NCBI GenBank assembly: GCA_041399085.1
Contig: JAWKTM010000022.1
Location: 1-64,000, forward strand
DNA: 64,000 nucleotides
DNA from: JAWKTM01 sp041399085
GTDB taxonomy: Bacteria; Planctomycetota; Planctomycetia; Pirellulales; Pirellulaceae
Direction: 5' to 3'
Every line of letters begins with the position of its first letter. The first letter of the stretch is position 1. The notes beneath the pieces are model-generated. The model was not told the origin of the DNA. It did not search any database and saw only the letters and a program-made list of their open reading frames with translations. The position numbers and the translations under genes were made by a program. This document shows, piece by piece, positions 36,040-46,232 of this stretch.

Positions 36040-37752
36040 CTAACGATCAGGTCTGCGAACCACTTTTCCATCATTGCGTTGAATGAAGTTGCGGAGTTCA
36101 TCGGGCGGGATCGTGTCGGGCATGAAAATGACGGAACCGTCGCAGAACGCCGTAAGGAATCCTTGGGGATGCCAACCACCAATCTCCGGCAGTGCGCCCT
36201 CCGTTGAGAAAGGTATATCTTCCGGCTTGGTCCACGGAACCGGTCGCTTGGATTCGACGAGCATGAGCGTATTGGATGTACCATCAATGATGTCACGGAA
36301 GCCGGAACGTGGAGCGCGCGGATTACCGAAGGCCGTGTGTTCACCTTCAAAAGTGAAATAGGAGCTATTCGTGGAACTGGGCCTGTCCGCCGGAGCTCGA
36401 AAAATGTCGGGCATCTGGTTAAGGACTTTCATGTTGTTCTCGCTGTTCCAAGGTTCATCCTGACGATATTGGTCATACAGTCTGGATTCGCCTAGGAATG
36501 GTAAAATAGTGACTCGCCAACTGCGAGGCGTGTCCTTGGGGCCCAGTTGCACCGCGTTGGGGAACGCTTTGTACGTGTCGTGATAGTTGTGTAAGGCGAT
36601 CGCCAGTTGCTTGAGGTTGTTTGATCCGTGCGTTCGCGCCGCTGCCTGCTGTGTGGCCAAGCCCAGCGGGAGCAGCAAGGAGGTTAATCGCTGTGTGCGA
36701 TCTGGGGCCACGGTCAGCATGACTCCGACCTGATTGTCGTTGCGAGCGATCACGGCGTTTTCGAGGGTTTCGTCGGCGATATCCAACGTTTGCAGGAGCG
36801 AAAGATTTTGCTCGGCGCCACCCTGAGCCGCCTGTTGGCGACCATACGAAATGAGAGAGCGCGATAGACTAAGAACGGCGGCGGTCGCCTGTTCCACGTC
36901 TTGAGCCTGCTCGGCCGAACGAGTTTGGCTGATGATCCGCAATAACAGTTGATCGGTCGCCATCAACTCAGCGACCACATAATCTGGTTGCTGCCAAAGG
37001 GAACTCATGGCCATAAAGAATTCGGGCGGCAGGGATTGGGCCATGCGCATTTCGCGTGCGACGGTATTGAGGCCGAAACCGCGGGTTAGTGAAGTATTGA
37101 ATACCGCCGCCATATCGCGTCGCGCGACTTGACTCCAGCGGTCGCTCCATTTGGTCGTCGAAGCGCCCTCGCGTCCCGCGGCGATGGAACGCCGAATTGT
37201 GGGTTCGTCGCTGGCAATGATGAACGTCTGCTCGTCCGGCTGGAAATAGTAGGTTGAAGCGCTGCTTTGGTAGTATTGGACATCGCCGAAAGTGGCCGTG
37301 TTTTCGTTTTCACCGAGCGTTCTAGCGAAACGGGCGGCGGCATCGGGTGAACTTAGACGCAACATCGTGGAAACTTGCAGGGACTTTCCAAGCGGCATGA
37401 GCAGCGCGAGACGCCATTCGGCGATTTCATTGGCCTTCACTGCCCCTAGCGGCCCGTCGTCAGCCATGTTTTCCAGGGCTTGACGTAGGTCGGCCAGGGC
37501 GGGGCGGCCCAGCATTACTTGCGGACGCGCCGAGACCACGGCGACCGCATCGCGCGGGACAAACTCCAACGAGAATGACGCCACTTCGGAAGTCGCCGGT
37601 TGTTGCGCGACGGTGGTTGATAAAGGTTGCCACACAATGCCAAGCGTGCTGAGGATTGTGAAGCCAATCAACACCAGTAGGGCGGCTCGATGTGCGAAAG
37701 CGGCAATGCGATCAAACCGCCGAGAGCGGCTTGCTTGTGGTTCTTTAACCAT
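36040..37752 (-). CDS. DUF1559 family protein with long N-terminal extracytoplasmic domain
   Basis: 570 residues. One N-terminal membrane helix (ALLVLIGFTILSTLGIVW) anchors a domain of about 330 residues resembling planctomycete secreted repeats (FVPRDAVAVVSARPQVML, a motif often found in such proteins). The C-terminal DUF1559 region starts at ARTHGSNNLKQLAIALHNYHDTYKAFP and ends with GWHPQGFLTAFCDGSVIFMPDTI, matching the H-x9-DG motif used to define the family. DUF1559 usually follows a type IV pilin-like leader; here the leader is replaced by the other domain. The start overlaps the stop of the oxoprolinase gene by 8 bp, so they are probably one transcript. Confidence 0.88.
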   Translation of the reverse strand: MVKEPQASRSRRFDRIAAFAHRAALLVLIGFTILSTLGIVWQPLSTTVAQQPATSEVASFSLEFVPRDAVAVVSARPQVMLGRPALADLRQALENMADDGPLGAVKANEIAEWRLALLMPLGKSLQVSTMLRLSSPDAAARFARTLGENENTATFGDVQYYQSSASTYYFQPDEQTFIIASDEPTIRRSIAAGREGASTTKWSDRWSQVARRDMAAVFNTSLTRGFGLNTVAREMRMAQSLPPEFFMAMSSLWQQPDYVVAELMATDQLLLRIISQTRSAEQAQDVEQATAAVLSLSRSLISYGRQQAAQGGAEQNLSLLQTLDIADETLENAVIARNDNQVGVMLTVAPDRTQRLTSLLLPLGLATQQAAARTHGSNNLKQLAIALHNYHDTYKAFPNAVQLGPKDTPRSWRVTILPFLGESRLYDQYRQDEPWNSENNMKVLNQMPDIFRAPADRPSSTNSSYFTFEGEHTAFGNPRAPRSGFRDIIDGTSNTLMLVESKRPVPWTKPEDIPFSTEGALPEIGGWHPQGFLTAFCDGSVIFMPDTIPPDELRNFIQRNDGKVVRRPDR

Positions 37753-40700
37753 CAGTGTCTCCTCTCATAACTTGTTGTCGATTTAGAACCGAAGGCATCT
37801 CGAAACCGCCTCCACCCGGTGTCTCCACGGTGAGAATATCACCCGCGGCGACTTCGATAGTAATCTGGTTTGGCAGCTCGTGCGGATTTTCCGCCCGTGA
37901 ATTCGGCGACGATAGGTAGTTGCGTCCCAGCGCTCCAGGCTGGCCGTTTTGCAATCCGTATGGTGCGAAGGGGCCGCGTCGCTGTGTGAGCAACGAGACT
38001 CGCAGCGGTCGGAGAAACTCGATACGCCGCACGACGCCGTTTCCACCGCGATGTCGACCGGCGCCGCCGCTGCCGTGGCGAATGCGAAACTCGAGCAATC
38101 GTACCGGAAAGCGGCTTTCCAGCACCTCGGGATCGGTCAATCGCGTATTCGTCATATGCGTATGAACCGCGTCCGCGCCATCGCCATCCGCGGTAGCTCC
38201 CGCTCCGCCGCAAATGGTTTCGTAGTAGCCGAACGTGTCGTCGCCGAACAACAGATTGTTCATCGTCCCTTGACTGGCCGCTGCTAATCCGAGGGCTCCC
38301 AGCAGCACGTCAACTACGCGTTGCGATGTTTCCACATTGCCACCCACAACGGCGGCGCACTGTCGGGCATCACCGCAATCGGGCGGATTTAGCAAGCATT
38401 CGGGCAACACAATTTCGATGGGAGACAGGACACCTTGATTGAGCGGAATGTCTTCGTCGATCAAGCATCGCAGCACGTACATCACCGCGGCCGTCACGAT
38501 CGCGCGATTCGCATTGAGATTGCCAGGCAAAACGTTTCCCGTTCCGGTGAAGTCGATAGTGGCTTGGGGAACGCGACTCAAGCCGCTGTTCTCGACAGGA
38601 GGTGGTGAGATTGTGATCCGCACTTGGATCGGCGAACCATCATCCAACGCATCGGAAAATGAGTACTCGCCCACACCCAGTCGCGTCAGCGCCGCACGCA
38701 TTTTTTGCTCCGCGGCGACTTGTATGTGACGCATATAGGCCATCACAACGGCAAGCGAATGTTGGTCTACCAGCCGTAACAAATCGCGCACGCCCTGGCG
38801 GTTCGCGGCCACCTGGGCGGCAATGTCGGACAGGTTATCTTCCACGGATCGGGACGGATAAGGGCCGGACGACAGCAGAGTTCGCAGTTCTTGCCAACGC
38901 GGATCGCCCGCCGCGAACAAGCGGAAATTGCGAATCAACACGCCTTCTTCCGCCAGCGAACGCGACTGGGGCGGCATCGAACCGGGCGTAATCCCACCAA
39001 TCTCGGCGTGATGAGCACGACTGGCGGTGAAAAACACAAGCTGTCCGGTCGTTGCATCGTGGACCGGCGTGACGACCGTGACATCGGGCAGATGCGAACC
39101 GCCGCGATAAGGGTCATTGGTGATGAAAGTATCGCCGGGTCGCATTTCGGGATTGTCGGCAATGATCCGCCGCACCGTCTCGCTCATTGCCCCCAAATGC
39201 ACTGGTATATGCGGTGCATTGACCACCAGATCGCCCGAAGCATCGAAGATCGCGCAGCTATAATCCAGCCGCTCTTTGACATTCACGCTGGCGGCCGTGT
39301 TGCGGAGCGTGATCCCCATTTGATCGGCGATGGCGGCGAAGTGGTTGTTGAAAATTTCGAGCTGAATCGGGTCGGCTTGTTCGGTTGCTTCGTTGCAAGC
39401 GCGCTCGCGTGATGACGTGTCGGCCGCGCGTCGCCGCGCGTCGTTGGACTCAGCGGATTTAGAATGCGGTGTGAGCAACAGTTCGCCGCCGGGTAAAACT
39501 TCCGCCTGCCAATCCGGTTCGACGACGGTCGTTGAAAGTTGTTCGACGATGATTGCCGGACCGCGGACCACTTCTCCTATTTCCAATCGGGTTCGTTCGA
39601 CAAGAGCCGTTTGATGTTCGCGGCCTTCAAAATGTGCCGTGACGAATTCAGACGGTTTATGAGGGTGCGCCCCCGCACGACTGACTGTTAGAGCGTCGGG
39701 CAAAGCCGCTTTGGAGTCAGCACGACCATGTACCGCCACGCGCGCCGCCACGACCTCAAGCGACCGGTTGGAGAACGTGTAACCGTACTGACGCTCATGT
39801 TCGCGTTCGAAGGCAGTTCGCCAGTCGCCATCGTCGGGTTCAAAGATGTGTAGCGGCGAGTCGGTTTTGTGATAACGTAAGTCAAGCGATCGACTCACCA
39901 AAATCCGGTCGCGAGGAACGCCTTCGGCCAGCACTTCGTCGGTTGCCTCGGCCGCCAATCGACTGAAGACGATTTCTAAGTCATCCGAACGAGTCAAACC
40001 AGGGCGGCGTTGGCGTGGTTCGGCTGTCAATGGTTGATAAATGCCCGAGGCCCGGTGCCGGACCACGTCGGCCAAGCCGATACCCAGCGCGCTCAGAACA
40101 CCAGCGTCCGGGTGATTTAGCACTCGGCCGATTCCCAATTCTCGAGCCACAGCCACGGCATGTTGCGGCGCTGCTCCGCCGAATGCCACTAACACATAAT
40201 CGCGAGGGTCATATCCCTTGGCAATCGAAATCGAGCGAATCGCGGTAGCCATGTTCGCGTTCGCGATTCGCAGCAGACCGTCGGCCAGATCGGCTAGTTG
40301 ATATCGCAAACCCGTCGACTCGGCAATCGTTTCGGCCAATTCAGTCAACTGAGTTTCGATCGCTCGCACATCCAAGGCGAAGGGAAAATGTTCGGGGCGC
40401 ACTCGCCCGAGAAACACGTTCATATCGGTGACGGTAAGCGGGCCGCCGCGACCATAGCAAGCCGGTCCCGGATCGGCGCCGGCACTGTCAGGCCCGACAA
40501 ACAGTTTCACGCCGTCGAATCCGCAAATCGATCCTCCGCCCGCGGCCACGGTTTCGATCGCCATCATCGGCGCGACGACACGCACGCCCGCCTTTTCCGT
40601 TTCATACTCCAAATCGAAGCGACTATCGTAGCGCGATACATCGGTGCTGGTGCCGCCCATATCGAAACCGATGGCGCGCGAGAAGCCGCAGCGTTCGGCA

Positions 40701-41752
40701 ACTCGCGAGAACCCAACTACTCCGCCAGCCGGCCCGGAGAGAACGCTGTCCTTGCCGTGGAATCGTTCGGCTTCGACCAATCCGCCCGCCGAGGTCAACA
40801 GATGCAGCGAACTTCCGTGACCGAGGCTTTCTCGCAGCCGAGCAACATAGGTGCGTAGGACGGGCGTGAGGTAAGCGTCCACGACTGTGGTGTCGCCGCG
40901 AGAAACGATCTTGCGCAGCGGCGCTACGCGGCTTGACCGGCTGATTTCGGCGAAGCCCAATTCTCCCGCGAGTTGCTCAAGCCGCTCTTCGTGCCCTGGA
41001 TTCTGGTACGAGTTGAGCAAGCAGATTGCTAGAGACTCAATCCCGGCCTGACGCAACCTAAGCAACTCGCTTCGGGCCTGTTCCTCGTCAAGCGGTTGCA
41101 GCACGGCGCCGTCGGCCGCGGTTCGTTCGTTGATTTCCGCAACGGCTTCGTACAACGGCGATGGCTTGCGAATTTTCAGCTCAAACAGCCGAGGCCGATT
41201 TTGATAGCCGATCCGCAGGACGTCGCCAAATCCGCGAGTCGTTACGAATGCCGTACGAGCGCCGCGTCGAGTCAGCAGCGCGTTAGTGCCGCGCGTGGTT
41301 CCGAGTCGCACGACGACCGGCGGAATCGGCTCGCACAGCGGAAGCTGCAAGGCGCGGCGAATGGCTAACAACGGTGCACCTTCATCCGTGTCGAGCTCGT
41401 AGACCCAACTGTTGTCCGAGCTCCGAAGCAATTCCGACTCGACTGGCGCGGCCAAGCGAAAGACACCTGCGCGGTGGTCGAACGCGGCCACGTGCGATTC
41501 GGCAATCGTTTGGCCTTGCCGGTCGAGTAATCGCCAGCGGTAACCGTTCCAAAAAATGGGCGGATCGGAAGTCCGACTTGAATCCACGAAGCTATCCGGC
41601 GACGAAAACGACCTCAGTTGGCCCTTCGTGACTGCGGAACTCAACACTTTGTATCGAGCAACGTGTTCGTCTGGCGAGCATGCCAAGCAATCGGTAAATG
41701 TGCCGCCAACATCAATCCAGAATTGCCAGCGAGATTCCTTATCGTTGGACAT
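37745..41752 (-). CDS. 5-oxoprolinase / hydantoinase, HyuA-HyuB fusion
   Basis: 1335 residues. The N-terminal HyuA half begins WQFWIDVGGTFTDCLACSPD (ATP-binding actin-like loop), then VRLGTTRGTNALLTRRGARTAFVTTRGFGD, GPAGGVVGFSRVA and IGFDMGGTSTDVSRYD. The HyuB half starts near residue 790 (DPIQLEIFNNHFAAIADQMG, TLRNTAASVNVKERLDYSCA) and includes HLPDVTVVTPVHD, FFTASRAHHAEIGG and the Gly-rich end RHGSGGAGRHRGGNGVVRRIEF. This single-chain layout matches eukaryotic-type ATP-dependent 5-oxoprolinase, which opens 5-oxoproline to glutamate; hydantoinases share it, so the substrate is not certain. Confidence 0.92.
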   Translation of the reverse strand: MSNDKESRWQFWIDVGGTFTDCLACSPDEHVARYKVLSSAVTKGQLRSFSSPDSFVDSSRTSDPPIFWNGYRWRLLDRQGQTIAESHVAAFDHRAGVFRLAAPVESELLRSSDNSWVYELDTDEGAPLLAIRRALQLPLCEPIPPVVVRLGTTRGTNALLTRRGARTAFVTTRGFGDVLRIGYQNRPRLFELKIRKPSPLYEAVAEINERTAADGAVLQPLDEEQARSELLRLRQAGIESLAICLLNSYQNPGHEERLEQLAGELGFAEISRSSRVAPLRKIVSRGDTTVVDAYLTPVLRTYVARLRESLGHGSSLHLLTSAGGLVEAERFHGKDSVLSGPAGGVVGFSRVAERCGFSRAIGFDMGGTSTDVSRYDSRFDLEYETEKAGVRVVAPMMAIETVAAGGGSICGFDGVKLFVGPDSAGADPGPACYGRGGPLTVTDMNVFLGRVRPEHFPFALDVRAIETQLTELAETIAESTGLRYQLADLADGLLRIANANMATAIRSISIAKGYDPRDYVLVAFGGAAPQHAVAVARELGIGRVLNHPDAGVLSALGIGLADVVRHRASGIYQPLTAEPRQRRPGLTRSDDLEIVFSRLAAEATDEVLAEGVPRDRILVSRSLDLRYHKTDSPLHIFEPDDGDWRTAFEREHERQYGYTFSNRSLEVVAARVAVHGRADSKAALPDALTVSRAGAHPHKPSEFVTAHFEGREHQTALVERTRLEIGEVVRGPAIIVEQLSTTVVEPDWQAEVLPGGELLLTPHSKSAESNDARRRAADTSSRERACNEATEQADPIQLEIFNNHFAAIADQMGITLRNTAASVNVKERLDYSCAIFDASGDLVVNAPHIPVHLGAMSETVRRIIADNPEMRPGDTFITNDPYRGGSHLPDVTVVTPVHDATTGQLVFFTASRAHHAEIGGITPGSMPPQSRSLAEEGVLIRNFRLFAAGDPRWQELRTLLSSGPYPSRSVEDNLSDIAAQVAANRQGVRDLLRLVDQHSLAVVMAYMRHIQVAAEQKMRAALTRLGVGEYSFSDALDDGSPIQVRITISPPPVENSGLSRVPQATIDFTGTGNVLPGNLNANRAIVTAAVMYVLRCLIDEDIPLNQGVLSPIEIVLPECLLNPPDCGDARQCAAVVGGNVETSQRVVDVLLGALGLAAASQGTMNNLLFGDDTFGYYETICGGAGATADGDGADAVHTHMTNTRLTDPEVLESRFPVRLLEFRIRHGSGGAGRHRGGNGVVRRIEFLRPLRVSLLTQRRGPFAPYGLQNGQPGALGRNYLSSPNSRAENPHELPNQITIEVAAGDILTVETPGGGGFEMPSVLNRQQVMRGDTDG

Positions 41753-41941
41753 TTACGAAGACTGTGAAGGAGAGACACGAATACGAACGACTCGCCGCGG
41801 CGACACGTTTTCGAATGGCGGCAAGCTACAGACTGACTCGTAGCGGCTACGCCAAATGATAGAGAGTGGTTCGTTGCCTTGTTATCCGTTTCGCGAAGGC
41901 GATTCGAGAATACGTCGACGAATCGAAGGTAGCTTTGCCAG

Positions 41942-42870
41942 CTAACCTGGCCCATGTCGGTCGAGCCAATCCGTTAAATCCGCGGCCGAGTCAAAATGCG
42001 GCAGGGCCTCGCCCAAGTCTTCGAGTTCGTCAGAGCGACAGCGATTCGATTCGCAGAACAAAGTCGCGCCGATGTCAGCCCAGCCGCCGTCGCAACATCC
42101 GCAGCACAAGTCTTCGCCCCTCAGAGTGTACTTGTGCGAGCCTTGTTCGATCCTGCGTGTATCCTGCTGCTCGATCCCTTGCTTCATCCAACTGGTGACG
42201 ATTTCCATGACTTGTTCCTGTTCGGGAGCGGCTTGTTCAGCAGCTGTTCGTCGAATTCTGCTATTGGTCCATTGTAAGCTCAGATATGAGTCGACGAAAC
42301 CGGAAATCAGTGCATTGCGAGCCGGGTCCAGTTGCAGCTTGGCGAGCATCCGCAGGCAAGCCAGCTTCACTCGCGGGCGATCGTGTGCGGGTCGATTCGC
42401 ATTTTGGCCATTAGAGCGGCCGCCACGGGATTGGTGCGCTGCAGAAAATCGGCCCAACGCAGTTCGTTCAACTGCACGGTGCGATATTGAAACTGCAACA
42501 CATGCAGATCGGGAAAAGCGGCTTCGTAGGCGTTCGGCTGCGGTTGACGAGGCGCATCGAAGCTGAGCACGGCGATCGGACAGACCCAACCAAGTCATGC
42601 AGTTCGTTGACCTTGCAAATGCTTCATCCGCGCGGAAAGTTAGCGACTGGCTGAGCTTGCGTCTCGACATGGATCGGGAAACAAGAGCTCCTGTCCGCGA
42701 AACCGAGCCTTCGCCACCAAAATCACCTCGTGTCGATCGCCTTGCGTCACGTCGGTGAACAGTTCCTTGTCCAGAAACGTGACCGAATCCCGATCCAGGT
42801 AGATCAACAAGTCGGGAAAGAACAGCTCGATGAAGTCAACGAAGAAAGTCCGCAGCAACTCTTTGAACAA
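41942..42870 (-). pseudogene. Broken gene for an Rpn/YhgA-type PD-(D/E)XK nuclease family protein
   Basis: Pieces in three frames follow each other in the right order. MFKELLRTFFVDFIELFFPD with TFLDKELFTDVTQGDRHEVILVAKARFRGQELL is the nuclease N-terminus. FDAPRQPQPNAYEAAFPDLHVLQFQYRTVQLNELRWADFLQRTNPVAAALMAKMRI is the middle. RPRVKLACLRMLAKLQLDPARNALISGFVDSYL, EQVMEIVTSWMKQGIEQ and DELEDLGEALPHFDSAADLTDWL form the end. The family is described as recombination-promoting nuclease or transposase-like. At least four single-base shifts are needed, one near 42680 where the frame should read on into IHVETQ. Confidence 0.7.
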
Positions 42871-42973
42871 TGATCGTGATCCATGCCATCACCGTTGGTT
42901 GAAGTCGACAAGCAGTTGCGGCTGATACCACGCCGGCTTGCCATCTACCAGATAACAAAGCCGGTGAGATTAT

Positions 42974-43977
42974 TCACTCCAGGCGAGTGACGGCGAACCG
43001 ATCATACCGGCTTGCAGGTGCAGCATTGGCATACCAGTATCGTTCCAAAGTGAATCTTTGCCCGAGCTTGACAGGTCGCTTTGAAAACCTCGGCTTTGCA
43101 GCAACGCAATCATGCCTTCTGGATCAGGGACGAAGGAGTTCGTGCCGGCCAATTTAATGCGGCGCGCCCAATCAGCGGCTGGATTCCACACAGAAAACAG
43201 TGCGTGCCGTCGGCTCCAGCCTCCAGCCGACCGGTACGTTCATTCGCCGACGCCGCGAACGTCTGCAGCTACTGTTTCCCAACGTACGCCGGATGATTGC
43301 GATCCAGATTCTCTGGTTCCCGCGTGGTTAGCGCCCAAATAGCGATAATTGGAATAGCGTCGGTCGAGCCTGCGATGTGTTTCAGACCAGCAGCCAACTC
43401 CTTCCGCCAGCGAACACACGGCGCAGCAATCCCGGCCGCGATGGCCGCGTGCGCAACTCGGCGACCATAGCGTGGGCGGCTCGCCCGTGCCGGTGGCAGG
43501 CAGCACAACGTTGTCGTCCGACTGCCGCGGCGAGCAGTATCCGCCGACAAGCGGGGCTCAACGAATAGGCGATCGCCGGCTGTAAATGGAACAGCCGCGG
43601 CGTGAGGGCCGGCGGTCTTCGTTCGGCGTGCAAAACCAAGGCTACATAGAATTCAAAGAAGTCGCAGTCCGGTACTCGTGCCAGTCGCATTTCGGTTCTC
43701 GGCGAGCTTTGGCTTGGCCGGCGTGCGTTGACGCCGGTCTGGCTTCTTCGCGGATCATCGAACAAGGGCGAGTACGGCCGACGCACCAACCGGCAAGTCG
43801 ACGCTCGTCGAGCGATTCCATGTCGGCTTCGGGCACGCGAGCTTCCCAATACCCGAGTCCCAGCGACGTGTATTGCCCCGCTTCGTAGCCGCCAATTGCC
43901 GTATCCGGACGCACGCGAAGAATTCGCAGGCTGTCCGTGACATCAATCGACGCCATCAACGTGGCGTTATAGTGCAG
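42974..43977 (-). pseudogene. Broken gene for a ferredoxin-NADP reductase family protein
   Basis: Ordered fragments in changing frames match one FAD/NAD(P)H reductase. VTDSLRILRVRPDTAIGGYEAGQYTSLGLGYWE is the FAD-binding barrel. DFFEFYVALVLHAERRPPALTPRLF comes next, then ATGTGEPP and HRRLDRRYSNYRYL of the nucleotide domain, TTREPENLDRNHPAYVGKQ, HCFLCG and PDPEGMIALLQSRGF. A final GKIHFERYW-like end appears only after two frame corrections near 43050. The usual ATG is not visible; a CTG at about 43977 opens the matching text. It lies between a broken nuclease gene and fwdB, and may have delivered electrons to the C1 enzymes, which is inference. Confidence 0.65.
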
Positions 43978-44181
43978 CCGCCCGCAGTGCGGCCGTTCGA
44001 GTCAATGCGCCCTCGGTTGAAAGCGTTTGGCGTCGGGAGGTTCATGGCGACTCGCGAAAAGCGAGTTCAGCGCATCCGCCGGTACTTCGGCTGGCGTCAG
44101 CATCAGCGAGGTGAAAGCTACGCGGACGGTCGCGGCATTCGGCTTGCGCTTGGCGGAATTTGACAGCAAGCTCGCTTGAGT

Positions 44182-45468
44182 TCATGCGCACCAGCTCCAA
44201 TGCCACTCAGTATTTCCAAATCGCTGGGAAACGGCGACTCGAATGCCGGGCGTAGTTGGCACGTCGTCCATGCGACCGTCCCCGGCTTGATGCCGTAAGT
44301 CGCCACGGTGAAGGCAACGGTCGCGTGTCGAGCGTGGTCGGAGTCTCTTCGGATCGAAAGCGATGTAAGGAATCGACTTGAGGTGCTCACGTGCCGGCTG
44401 GCTGAAGTTGGCCATCGGATCGCTGGCAATAATCATCGCCGCGTCCGCTTCACCCCGAGCCAACACGTCGGACGCCGTGTATTCGCCTGGATTAAACCGC
44501 GGATAGCCCCGTCCCAAGTTCACTCCGAACGGGTATCCGGTGCGCCAAGTCACTACGTTGTCGGCGCCTGATACGTTTCCGTGCCCACGGTTCGGTTTAC
44601 AGACAAACCTGGTGTGGCGATTCATGTCGCGTGTGAGCGCCAGCAATGCTTCGCTGTTGGCGTGTTTGCCGCGGGTCATGGTCACGCCCATACCGAAGAA
44701 GATGATGCCGAATTTCGCGGCCTTCATGCGGTCCATCAAATCCTGCCACAACGACAGTGGCTGGCCAGTGTTTCGCTCCACTTCAACCGGGTCCAGTTCC
44801 ACATCATTGGCCAAAGCCCGCAGTGTCCAGAGCGCCTCGAAGTCACATCGTGGCTTGATCTGTACGAACACGTCGGCGGCCTTGGCGGATTTCGTTCTCC
44901 GCACGTCGACCACAACACACGTGCGATCCTTGCGACCATTCGGCACAAACATGCCTTTGGGCATCAAGCTGTAGCGTGTGAAGTGTCGTGGGTGACTTTC
45001 GGCCGGGTTCGAGCCCCAAAACATTACTAAATCGGCCCGATTGCGCACTTCGCCCAACGAGCACGTGACTTCGCCCACCCCCTGAAAGGCCATTCCCGAC
45101 GGGCCGTGGCAAACGCTCGTCGTCGTGTCGACATTGCCTCCGACCCAGTCGGCGATCGCAACCGCCTTGCGTTGCGATTCGATCGTCGTGTCGCTCAAAC
45201 CGTAAACCAGCGGATAACGCGAGTTGGCCAAGATTTGAGCCGCTCGTTCGATTCCCGCCTCGACCGAAGCCGCTTGGCCCTCGATCAAGCAAGCCGGCTT
45301 GTCTTCAACGTCGTGATTCAAAAACCAAGCCGTTCCCAGCACGCAAGCTCGCTTGGCCTCGACGATGTGATCGCCTTGCACTTTCAAGTCGATGTCGTCG
45401 CACACGCAGCCGCAAAACGTGCAGGTTGCATCTTGAACGATCTTCAGTTCAGCATTCTCGGTTGCCAT
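44182..45468 (-). pseudogene. fwdB: Formylmethanofuran dehydrogenase subunit B, C-terminal frame broken
   Basis: Molybdopterin-dependent subunit of the formyltransferase/hydrolase or formylmethanofuran dehydrogenase complex. The first 370 residues are intact: an Fe4S4 motif CTFCGCVCDD near the start, the Mo/W-binding Cys in TTTSVCHGPSGMAFQG, VMFWGSNPAESHPRH, and CKPNRGHGNVSGADNVVTWRTGYPFGV. After IPYIAFDPK the expected TPTTRHATVAFTVATYGI, RMDDVPTT and LRPAFESPFPSDLEIL lie in alternating frames, so about three single-base shifts occur between 44360 and 44250. The real C-terminus is therefore uncertain, and 43978-44181 holds only scraps. Its partner FwdD lies 123 bp upstream in the same direction. 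Confidence 0.85.
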
Positions 45469-45591
45469 GAATGGAAACCCTTTCGAGTTGAGGAGCAGTC
45501 AGCGTCACTGCGGCCGATCGGAGAACGGCGAGCGACCGACGCAATCGTTCGTGTTTAGCCGGCCCGTGACAAGCCTCACCGCGATGTCCAT

Positions 45592-45942
45592 TTAGCCATC
45601 GGTCAGCGGCGTCAATTCTACGTCAATTCCTTTACTGGTGGGCATGCCGCTGCCGTGCGTATCGCCACCCATCAGGCGGCTGGAAAAGTCACCGTAAGCG
45701 ATAAACAACAAGCCGGGCGGCAGCTCGTCGCCTTTGGCGGCAATCACGGCGATGTCGATCGAACCGAATTCGCTGGTCACTCGCACATGATCGCCGTCCG
45801 CCAAACCGAGACGCCGCATGTCGTCCGCATTCACTTGCAACGCGCTCGTTTCCGAAACATACGTATTTTTAAACTTCCCTTCGCTGATGCCGACACCTTG
45901 TCGACTCGTGCGACCGGGAACCAAGATAAACGTTTCTGTCAT
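45592..45942 (-). CDS. fwdD: Formylmethanofuran dehydrogenase subunit D-like (molydopterin dinucleotide-binding)
   Basis: About 116 residues from MTETFILVPGRTSRQGVGISEG. This is the double-psi barrel that closes the cofactor site in molybdopterin oxidoreductases; it holds ALQVNADDMRRLGLADGDHVRVTSEFG (dinucleotide contact strand) and RLMGGDTHGSGMPTSKGIDVELTP, the family end. In archaea and C1-using bacteria it is a separate subunit next to FwdB, as here. ATG 45942 is chosen because the frame upstream (open to 46026) has no conserved text. The other subunits A and C are not in this window. Confidence 0.85.
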   Translation of the reverse strand: MTETFILVPGRTSRQGVGISEGKFKNTYVSETSALQVNADDMRRLGLADGDHVRVTSEFGSIDIAVIAAKGDELPPGLLFIAYGDFSSRLMGGDTHGSGMPTSKGIDVELTPLTDG

Positions 45943-46232
45943 GGAGTCCGCCAATTGCGGGTAGATCTGCCTAACCGGGTTGACCCTATTCTGCGCCAAA
46001 TCGCCCGCATTCGCCACGAGACGCAAAACCCGGCGGCCTTTACGAAATCGGGTCCGCCCTTGACAATGTTTAGGCTATGTTTGACTCTCCACGGACGATG
46101 CTGGCACGAAAGACGTTGCGCTCAAAATACGCCGCCGTCGAAAACGCCAGATCCGCGGTACGGCGAATGCCACACGATCCGCGACGGTAACCCATTGCCG
46201 CTTTCCACCGAATAAACATCAGGGGTTGGTGA

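Noticed and set aside
41641..41955. A 104-residue minus-strand frame upstream of the oxoprolinase start
   Set aside because: Overlaps the oxoprolinase N-terminus in another frame and has no domain character.
46060..46090. TTGACA as a possible -35 box upstream of aceE
   Set aside because: No acceptable -10 element lies 16-18 bp downstream.
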